Assembly (NCBI GenBank): GCA_015231435.1
Contig: JADGBN010000013.1
Location: 1-41,700, forward strand
DNA: 41,700 nt
Source: Gammaproteobacteria bacterium
GTDB taxonomy: Bacteria > Pseudomonadota > Gammaproteobacteria > Thiohalomonadales > Thiohalomonadaceae
Direction of reading: 5' to 3'
Shown: positions 33,966 to 41,700 of the stretch, piece after piece
Numbering within the stretch: the first letter of the stretch is position 1
Layout of the letters: each line of letters begins with the position of its first letter
Notes under the pieces: model-generated
Seen by the model: only the letters and a program-made list of their open reading frames with translations
What the model was told of the DNA's origin: nothing
Database searches by the model: none
Position numbers and translations under genes: made by a program

Positions 33966-35335
33966 TCAGCCTCTCTTTTTTGTGGTCGTTGCCAGTTGGC
34001 GATATGTTTTTGTGAAGCGCGGCTTAAGGTCAGGCCACCCGCAGACGCATCTTTGCTAATCGTTGAACCCGCACCAATCGTAGCGCCGTCACCAACGTTA
34101 ACCGGTGCTATTAGCTGTGTATCAGAGCCAATAAAGGCATCATTACCAATCGTGGTGCGGTGTTTGTAGGCACCGTCATAGTTGCAGGTGATGGTGCCGG
34201 CACCAATGTTCACGCGTTCGCCCATAGTCGTGTCGCCTATATAGCTTAAATGGTTGACCTTGGAGCCCTCGCCGATTTGACTCGCTTTAATTTCAACAAA
34301 ATTGCCAATGCGTGCATGAGGGGCAAGTTCGCTGCCCGGGCGGAGGCGGGCAAACGGACCAATCGTACATTCGTCGGCGATATTACTGCCATCGATTTGA
34401 CTCATCGCCTCAACCGTGACGCCATTACCCAGGGTGCTGTTATGGATAATGGTGTTGGCGCCAATGCGGCCGTGGTTGCCAATGCTGACGTTGCCAGAGA
34501 GAATGACGTTAACATCAATAATCGTATCATTGCCAACGCTGACTTCACCGCGAATATCGAGGCGACTCGGGTCAATTAGGGTGACTCCCTGCTGCATTAG
34601 CTGTTCCGCCTGACGCAGTTGATAGCTGCGCTCCAGTGCAGCAAGCTGTTGCCGGGTATTCACTCCGGCGACCTCATTGGCATCGGTAATTTTTACGGCG
34701 GTCACTTTTTGACCGGTGTTAACTGCCATCGCAATAATGTCCGTGAGATAGTATTCACCCTGAGCATTGCGATTATCGAGCTGGTTAACCCACAGGGTGG
34801 CGTCCGACTGCTTGAGGGTGAGAATGCCGCTATTAATTTCAGTGATTGTCTTAATTTCGGCACTGGCATCCTTCTCTTCAACAATGGCGGTCACTGCGTT
34901 ACGACTGTTACGGACAATGCGTCCGTAGCCGCTGGGGTTTTCAAGCGCCACACTCAGTAGCGCAATGGCGCTGTTATCGCGGTGGCCAAGGAGTGCTTCA
35001 AGGGTTTCCTGGCGCGTCAGTGGCACATCGCCATAGAGAATCAAAAGCTGTGAGCCGCTTGTCGTGTGGGGCAGTGCCTGTTTGACAGCATCACCGGTTC
35101 CCCGCAGTTCTATCTGCTCTATCCAGTTAAGGTTCTCCTTGGCAAACGCTGCTTTTACCGCATCGCCAGCGTGGCCATAGACAAGGTGGATGCGCTTTGG
35201 CGTCAGGCTTTTAGCGGTCGCCAGCACATGTGCCAGCAGCGGTCTGCCCGCCAGCGGCTGGAGAACTTTGGGGAGTTGTGAGCGCATTCGCGTGCCGGCA
35301 CCTGCCGCGAGAATAATAACTTCAAGATTATCCAT
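33962..35335 (-). CDS. glmU: Bifunctional GlmU: glucosamine-1-phosphate acetyltransferase / GlcNAc-1-P uridylyltransferase
   Basis: A 457-residue enzyme that makes UDP-GlcNAc for peptidoglycan and LPS. The N-terminal uridylyltransferase starts EVIILAAGAGTRMRSQLPKV with LILYGDVPL and EINSGIL further on. The C-terminal half is a left-handed beta helix of hexapeptide repeats (VSIGNHGRIGANTIIHNSTL, EIKASQIGEGSKVNHLSYIG) with GAGTITCNYDG and FIGSDTQLIAPV. The length is near identical to E. coli (456). The position next to the atp operon is the usual one. The ATG has only a weak ribosome site, 12 bases after the FKBP gene. Confidence 0.97.
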   Translation of the reverse strand: MDNLEVIILAAGAGTRMRSQLPKVLQPLAGRPLLAHVLATAKSLTPKRIHLVYGHAGDAVKAAFAKENLNWIEQIELRGTGDAVKQALPHTTSGSQLLILYGDVPLTRQETLEALLGHRDNSAIALLSVALENPSGYGRIVRNSRNAVTAIVEEKDASAEIKTITEINSGILTLKQSDATLWVNQLDNRNAQGEYYLTDIIAMAVNTGQKVTAVKITDANEVAGVNTRQQLAALERSYQLRQAEQLMQQGVTLIDPSRLDIRGEVSVGNDTIIDVNVILSGNVSIGNHGRIGANTIIHNSTLGNGVTVEAMSQIDGSNIADECTIGPFARLRPGSELAPHARIGNFVEIKASQIGEGSKVNHLSYIGDTTMGERVNIGAGTITCNYDGAYKHRTTIGNDAFIGSDTQLIAPVNVGDGATIGAGSTISKDASAGGLTLSRASQKHIANWQRPQKREAE

Positions 35336-35347
35336 AGCGGTTTTAAC

Positions 35348-35854
35348 TTAGTGCAGCGTCGATGAGAGGGTGCCAGCGATGCCACCACCTGGGGTAGCGT
35401 CAACGCCGTTGGCCAGCTCTGCTGCGGTGGGTTCACGAATCGCATCAATTTTTAGATGAAACTTTAGCGCTTTACCAGCAAAAGGGTGGTTGCCATCAAG
35501 GGTAATGCTGGCGTTGTCGATCTGGGTGACCACGAACTGGCGTACCTCGCCACTATCGTTCTGAAACTCTGCTGTTGCCCCAAGGTAGCGATACTCTTCT
35601 GGTACATTTTCAATGAGATCGGTAAAGGTCAGGTCTTCATGCCAAGCACCAAACCCCTCCTCAGGGGTGAGATCAACCGTAAATTTGTCGCCAACAGCAC
35701 GCCCTTCGAGTGCCGCATCGACCTTCTCAATTAAGCCGCTCTTCTCACCGTAGAGAATGTGTACCGGCAGGTCAATCCGTTCCACCAGCTCACCCTTCGC
35801 ATCATCGATGGAGTAGGTGACGGCGACGACTAGACCTCGTGTGACTTTATCCAT
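35348..35854 (-). CDS. SlyD-like FKBP-type peptidyl-prolyl isomerase
   Basis: A 168-residue protein beginning MDKVTRGLVVAVTYSIDDAKG. The FKBP core appears in PVHILYGEKSGLIEKVDAALEGRAVGDKFTVDL written in parts: PVHILYGEKSGLIEKVDAAL and EGRAVGDKFTVDL, the SlyD/FkpA-like split FKBP fold with an inserted IF chaperone loop (about 68-125), and NHPFAGKALKFHLKI at the end. ATG 35854 has GGGGAAT upstream and fits the family; an in-frame ATG at 35878 is less likely. The C terminus (ATPGGGIAGTLSSTLH) lacks the His/Cys-rich metal tail of E. coli SlyD. It lies between the atp terminator and glmU and should catalyse proline isomerisation or act as a chaperone. Confidence 0.9.
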   Translation of the reverse strand: MDKVTRGLVVAVTYSIDDAKGELVERIDLPVHILYGEKSGLIEKVDAALEGRAVGDKFTVDLTPEEGFGAWHEDLTFTDLIENVPEEYRYLGATAEFQNDSGEVRQFVVTQIDNASITLDGNHPFAGKALKFHLKIDAIREPTAAELANGVDATPGGGIAGTLSSTLH

Positions 35855-35883
35855 AGGTATATTCCCCAACTTTGTCATAGTTA

Positions 35884-35913
35884 AATAAAAAAGGGACAGT
35901 GGTGCTGTCCCTT
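35884..35913 (-). terminator. Rho-independent terminator of the atp operon
   Basis: On the minus strand a perfect 9-bp stem AAGGGACAG / CTGTCCCTT with a five-base loop is followed by a T-rich tail (TTTTTATTT). It lies about 50 bases after the atpC stop and separates the ATP synthase operon from the FKBP-glmU unit. Confidence 0.9.
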
Positions 35914-35960
35914 GAGTCTTGCGGTTAACTCGATGGCAATAGCGTTAGCCAGCGTATCCT

Positions 35961-36401
35961 TTAGGCGTGGCGCGCACCTTTCATTTTGCGGCGTAGATCT
36001 TCAATGGTTTTAAGTTGTGCAACGGCTTCAGCAAGCTCTGCTTTGGCACGGGCAAAATCAAAATCACTGGCGTGTGATCCTGCCATCATCTCTTCTGCGT
36101 GGCGGCGTGCCTCTTCAGCGGCAGCGGCATCGATATCCTTGGCGCGCAGGGCGGTATCCGCAAGCAGGGTGACAACATGGGGTTGCACCTCAAGAATGCC
36201 ACCGGAGACGTAAAAAAACTCCTCATGATTATCGCTAACCACAACCCGCACCTCACCTGGCTTTAGGTGCGTCAGTAGCTGGGTATGACGCGGATAGATA
36301 CCCAGCTCCCCCATAATCCCCGGGGCATAGAGTTGTTCGACGGTGCCGGAGAAGATCTGTCCCTCCGCACTGACGATATTGGCGTGCATGGTTACTGCCA
36401 T
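35961..36401 (-). CDS. atpC: ATP synthase epsilon subunit
   Basis: A 146-residue F1 rotor subunit. The beta-sandwich N terminus has [14 protein letters not shown] and [20 protein letters not shown]. The C-terminal helical hairpin ([31 protein letters not shown]) is present, so it could inhibit ATP hydrolysis when extended. GGGAGAAG precedes the ATG. E. coli AtpC is 139 residues. It is last in the operon. Confidence 0.97.
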   Translation of the reverse strand: MAVTMHANIVSAEGQIFSGTVEQLYAPGIMGELGIYPRHTQLLTHLKPGEVRVVVSDNHEEFFYVSGGILEVQPHVVTLLADTALRAKDIDAAAAEEARRHAEEMMAGSHASDFDFARAKAELAEAVAQLKTIEDLRRKMKGARHA

Positions 36402-36455
36402 TTCTCTCTTCTCCCTATCGAGTCATTAACTTAGGCGGCGATCTGGTTCGCTTGA

Positions 36456-37871
<1,416 letters not shown>

Positions 37872-37880
37872 TTACTGTCA

Positions 37881-38744
37881 TTAAACGGCCGACGCACCGC
37901 CGACAATTTCTGACAACTCTTGTGTAATCGCTGCCTGACGCGCCTTGTTGTAGGCAAGCTGTAATCCGTCAATCAGTTCACCTGCGTTATCGGTAGCCGC
38001 TTTCATCGCCACCATGCGGGCCGACTGCTCACAGGCATTATTTTCAACGACACCTTGATAGACTGATGACTCGACAAAACGCATCAGTAGGCCATCGAGC
38101 ACTTCCTTGGCCTCAGGCTCATAGATATAGTCCCAGTGATGGCGTAATTGCTTATTTTCTTGACTGGCAACAATAGGGAGAATTTGATCAACGACTGGCT
38201 GTTGACTCATCGTATTGACAAAGCGGTTATAGACCAACTCAAGTTTGTCAATTTCGCCACTGTAAAACTTGTCAAGCATCACCTTGACGGTACCGATTAA
38301 CATCTCAACGGTTGGTTTGTCGCCGAGGTGTGACTTTTTCGCAACAACATTGCCGCCAAAACGTTTAAAGAAAGATCCACCTTTAGAGCCGATGGCACAG
38401 AGCGACACCTCGACTGATTGATCACGATACCCTTTCATGAGGGTGGTTACCGTCTTGAAAATATTGGTATTTAGACCGCCACAAAGGCCGCGATCGGTGG
38501 AGATGACAATAATGCCAACACGGCTGACCGGACGGCTGCGCATAAACAGATGACGGTACTCATGGTGCGCAAACATCAGATGGTCAATTACCCGACGGAT
38601 ATTCTCGGCGTAGGGACGGCTGGCAATCATCATCTCCTGTGCTTTACGCATTTTGCTTGCGGCCACCATCTCCATCGCGCTGGTGATTTTGCGCGTGCTC
38701 TGCACACTTTTAATCTTCGTGCGAATCTCTTTTCCGCTTGCCAT
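37881..38744 (-). CDS. atpG: ATP synthase gamma subunit
   Basis: A 287-residue central stalk subunit, equal to E. coli AtpG in length. The N-terminal helix [22 protein letters not shown]-type sequence ([16 protein letters not shown], then [16 protein letters not shown]) and the C-terminal helix [20 protein letters not shown] are the two long helices that form the rotor shaft. [11 protein letters not shown] is another conserved segment. Confidence 0.97.
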   Translation of the reverse strand: MASGKEIRTKIKSVQSTRKITSAMEMVAASKMRKAQEMMIASRPYAENIRRVIDHLMFAHHEYRHLFMRSRPVSRVGIIVISTDRGLCGGLNTNIFKTVTTLMKGYRDQSVEVSLCAIGSKGGSFFKRFGGNVVAKKSHLGDKPTVEMLIGTVKVMLDKFYSGEIDKLELVYNRFVNTMSQQPVVDQILPIVASQENKQLRHHWDYIYEPEAKEVLDGLLMRFVESSVYQGVVENNACEQSARMVAMKAATDNAGELIDGLQLAYNKARQAAITQELSEIVGGASAV

Positions 38745-38810
38745 TAACCTCTACTCCAGCAGATCTTGTCGGGTAATACCGTGATTTATAATGATGCTTT
38801 AAAGGCTGCG

Positions 38811-40364
38811 TTAGGCGATTTCGCCACGCTCCCAGAGTTCACGGCGCTTATCCAGGGCGCTACGAATTGCCTCATCGACGGCGCCGCTGTACTCACCCTT
38901 GGCATTGATTGAATCCATCAGATCACTATGCTCGCGCTTCATATAGGTGAGCAGCGTCGATTCATACTCAACGACGCGTGCAACCGGGACATCATCAAGA
39001 TAGCCTTGGTTAGCGGCAAAGAGTGAGACCGCCATCTCAGCAACACTCAGGGGTTGGTACTGCTTCTGTTTCATCAGTTCCGTCACCCGCTGGCCACGCT
39101 CAATCGCTTTGCGTGTCGACTCATCAAGATCTGAGGCAAACTGCGCAAAGGCGGCAAGTTCACGATACTGGGCAAGGTCAAGACGTATGCCACCGCCGAG
39201 CTTTTTAATAATTTTAGTCTGCGCTGCGCCACCGACGCGGGAGACCGAGAGACCGGCATTAATCGCAGGGCGAATACCGGCGTTAAAAAGGTCAGACTCA
39301 AGGAAGATTTGACCATCCGTAATTGAAATGACGTTTGTCGGAACGAAGGCGGAGACATCACCCGCCTGCGTCTCAATAATCGGCAGGGCGGTTAATGAAC
39401 CGGTTTTACCCTTTACGGCGCCGTTGGTCGCTTTTTCGACATAGGCTTCATTAACCCGTGCAGCACGCTCTAAGAGACGTGAGTGAAGGTAGAAGACATC
39501 ACCGGGATAGGCTTCGCGACCCGGAGGGCGACGCAGTAGCAGCGAGACCTGACGATAGGCCCACGCCTGTTTGGTCAGATCATCATAAACGATAAGGGCA
39601 TCCTCGCCGCGATCACGGAAATACTCACCCATGGTACAACCGGAGTAGGGGGCAATGTACTGCATCGCTGCCGAGTCCGCTGCGGTCGCCGCAACCACAA
39701 TGGTGTGCTCCATGGCGCCATGCTCTTCAAGCTTGCGCACCACGTTGGCGACAGAAGAGGCTTTCTGTCCGACTGCTACATAGATACACTTAACACCGGT
39801 GCCCTTCTGATTAATGATGGTATCGATGGCTACCGCAGTTTTACCGGTTTGGCGATCACCGATAATCAACTCACGTTGACCACGACCTACAGGAACCATC
39901 GCGTCTATCGCTTTTAGTCCACTCTGTAGCGGCTGATCAACTGATTTACGCCAGAGTACGCCGGGGGCGATCTTCTCAATGGGGGATCGTTCGGTGGTCT
40001 TAATTTCACCACGTCCGTCAATCGGCAGACCTAGGGAGTCGACCACGCGTCCAAGCAGTGCCTCGCCAACGGGAACATCCATAATTCGGCCAGTACATTT
40101 AACCGAATCACCTTCGGAAATTTTTTTGTAGTCGCCAAGAATAACCGCACCAACCGAGTCCTGTTCAAGGTTAAGTGCCAGACCAAAGATGGCATTAGGA
40201 AACTCCAGCATTTCGCCTGCCATTACGTCGGCAAGGCCATGAATGCGGCTAATACCGTCAGTCAGGCTGACCACGGTGCCTTCGGTACGCGCCTCACTAA
40301 CGCTATCGAAGCTGGCGATGCGTGCCTTGATTAGTTCGCTGATTTCAGAGGGATTTAATTGCAT
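38811..40364 (-). CDS. atpA: ATP synthase alpha subunit
   Basis: A 517-residue non-catalytic nucleotide-binding F1 subunit. Walker A is [35 protein letters not shown] and [20 protein letters not shown] are near-invariant segments, and [20 protein letters not shown] follows. E. coli AtpA has 513 residues. The ATG lies 30 bases after the atpH stop. Confidence 0.98.
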   Translation of the reverse strand: MQLNPSEISELIKARIASFDSVSEARTEGTVVSLTDGISRIHGLADVMAGEMLEFPNAIFGLALNLEQDSVGAVILGDYKKISEGDSVKCTGRIMDVPVGEALLGRVVDSLGLPIDGRGEIKTTERSPIEKIAPGVLWRKSVDQPLQSGLKAIDAMVPVGRGQRELIIGDRQTGKTAVAIDTIINQKGTGVKCIYVAVGQKASSVANVVRKLEEHGAMEHTIVVAATAADSAAMQYIAPYSGCTMGEYFRDRGEDALIVYDDLTKQAWAYRQVSLLLRRPPGREAYPGDVFYLHSRLLERAARVNEAYVEKATNGAVKGKTGSLTALPIIETQAGDVSAFVPTNVISITDGQIFLESDLFNAGIRPAINAGLSVSRVGGAAQTKIIKKLGGGIRLDLAQYRELAAFAQFASDLDESTRKAIERGQRVTELMKQKQYQPLSVAEMAVSLFAANQGYLDDVPVARVVEYESTLLTYMKREHSDLMDSINAKGEYSGAVDEAIRSALDKRRELWERGEIA

Positions 40365-40394
40365 TGCATGAGTTTCCTAAATGACGAATTCACT

Positions 40395-40931
40395 TCAGTG
40401 GATTAGTTGGTGTGCCAGACTTTGCAGCCGACCTGCGACAGAACCATCAATGACTTTATCACCGGCGCGGATAATGGCGCCACCGATAATTGTCTCATCG
40501 ACACTGGCCTGTAACGACACCTCTCGCCCGAATCGGCCTTTAAGTGCTGCGGCAAAAACGGCAAGCTGTTCTGGGTTGAGCGCGACGGCTGTAACAATGG
40601 TGGCTTCAATACTGCCCTGCGACTCGCTGCGGGCTACTTCAAACAGGGTGCGGATCTGCGGCACCAGCTCAAGGCGACCCTTTTCAAGCAGGAGTTCAAT
40701 GAACTTCAGCTGCGACGGATCGAGTCGCTTGTCTGCAATGTCGGTGATAATTTTGACAACTTTGCCGTTGTCAAATCCGGGGTTGGCGACCAGTGCCAGA
40801 AGCTCGCCATCCTGCAACAGGAGATCAAGAAACTCGAGCGCTGCTGACCACGCATCAATAGATCCGCCCTCTTGTGCCAAGGCAAAAACTGCCTGGGCGT
40901 AGGGTCGTGCAACCGTCTGTTTTTCTGCCAT
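40395..40931 (-). CDS. atpH: ATP synthase delta subunit
   Basis: A 178-residue peripheral stalk subunit (E. coli 177) that joins the b subunits to F1. The start VARPYAQAVFALAQE and the C-terminal half with VSLQASVDETIIGGAIIRAG and DGSVAGRLQSL are family signatures. It lies nine bases after atpF. Confidence 0.96.
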   Translation of the reverse strand: MAEKQTVARPYAQAVFALAQEGGSIDAWSAALEFLDLLLQDGELLALVANPGFDNGKVVKIITDIADKRLDPSQLKFIELLLEKGRLELVPQIRTLFEVARSESQGSIEATIVTAVALNPEQLAVFAAALKGRFGREVSLQASVDETIIGGAIIRAGDKVIDGSVAGRLQSLAHQLIH

Positions 40932-40940
40932 GGAGTTGCT

Positions 40941-41411
40941 CTATATCTTCGCTGCGACTTCAGCAAGAAGGTCGCTATGAACTTTAGCATCAATTTCACG
41001 GCGAATGACCCGTGAAGCCCCTTCGATGGCGAGTTGCGCAACCTGTTGCCGTAGCAGCTCACGCGCACGATTAACCTCTTGTTCAATCTCAGCGTGGGCA
41101 GCCACCAGCAGACGATCACCCTCAACACGCGCCGAACCCTTGGACTCTTCGATGAGCTCAATACCGCGGTTATGTGCTTGGGTAATAATGCTTCGTGCCT
41201 CTTCTTTGGCTTCATGCAATATCTCTATGGCACGCTGTTCAGCCAACTCATGTTCATGACGACCGCGCTCTGCGGCTGCCAGACCATCGGCAATATTTTT
41301 CTTGCGTTCCTCCAGCGCCTGCATAATCGGCGGCCAGACAAATTTCATACAGAACCAGACAAAGACAAAGAAGGTAATTGCCTGTCCAATTAAGGTCGCA
41401 TTGATATTCAT
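40941..41411 (-). CDS. atpF: ATP synthase b subunit
   Basis: A 156-residue protein, identical in length to E. coli AtpF. A single N-terminal membrane helix (ATLIGQAITFFVFVWFCMKF, then VWPP) is followed by a long charged helix (ALEERKKNIADGLAAAERG, EAKEEARSIITQAHNRG) forming the right-handed coiled-coil stalk. It lies 41 bases after atpE. Confidence 0.97.
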   Translation of the reverse strand: MNINATLIGQAITFFVFVWFCMKFVWPPIMQALEERKKNIADGLAAAERGRHEHELAEQRAIEILHEAKEEARSIITQAHNRGIELIEESKGSARVEGDRLLVAAHAEIEQEVNRARELLRQQVAQLAIEGASRVIRREIDAKVHSDLLAEVAAKI

Positions 41412-41452
41412 ACCACTATCTCAATCCCGGTTATGGTGATCGCGCACTCTCT

Positions 41453-41695
<243 letters not shown>

Positions 41696-41700
41696 CTAGA

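Overview
The window looks like a stretch of chromosome from a gammaproteobacterium of roughly 50% G+C. The evidence is the 5S and 23S sequence, the leuS-lptE-holA and nadD-rsfS-rlmH gene orders, an E. coli-type atp operon followed by glmU, a GlnK/AmtB pair under a sigma-54/NtrC control region, and an MSHA-type pilus minor pilin cluster. I cannot name the genus. There is no phage, insertion sequence or CRISPR array; almost everything is core genome.

Layout. (1) 1-410: end of an rRNA operon (23S 3' end, 5S, terminator). (2) 517-3750, plus strand: FmdB-type zinc ribbon, aspS, nadA, with a possible heat-shock (sigma-32-like) promoter in front. (3) 3763-11756, minus strand, read right to left: a membrane-bound EAL phosphodiesterase with a degenerate GGDEF domain, a small membrane protein, a giant MshQ-like secreted protein, then the minor pilins MshC, MshD, MshO and MshP. 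(4) 11757-12109: a gap holding a 193-bp imperfect palindrome with 13-bp near-terminal inverted repeats and 8-bp flanking direct repeats, a MITE-like candidate. (5) 12110-14368, minus: priA. (6) 14369-18837, plus: a Pho box, a PhoU-like DUF47 protein, a Pit phosphate permease, then an uncharacterised P-loop protein and an FHA-like/metallophosphatase fusion. (7) 18830-26844, minus: leuS, lptE, holA, proA, a small envelope protein, nadD, rsfS, rlmH and a response regulator. (8) 26987-30076, minus: a tail-anchored coiled-coil protein, galU, a tiny cysteine-rich protein, transaldolase and a low-molecular-weight tyrosine phosphatase. (9) 30155-32060, minus: glnK-amtB with NtrC enhancers, a -24/-12 promoter and a terminator. 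(10) 32190-35854, minus: SlyD-like FKBP, glmU and a MscS-family channel. (11) 35884-41700, minus: atpE-F-H-A-G-D-C and their terminator; atpB and anything upstream lie beyond the right edge.

How the parts work together. The phosphate unit (DUF47, Pit, P-loop protein, FHA-phosphatase) is probably one transcript controlled by PhoB, which ties the two unknown proteins to phosphate supply or phospho-signalling. The EAL-to-MshP cluster looks like one co-directional unit that couples c-di-GMP breakdown to a pilus tip or minor pilin complex; the pilus motor, secretin and major pilin are not here. The glnK-amtB control region is laid out like a textbook nitrogen-regulated enhancer. The two most interesting items are the P-loop/FHA-phosphatase pair and the MshQ/EAL pilus cluster; neither can be proven novel without database searches.
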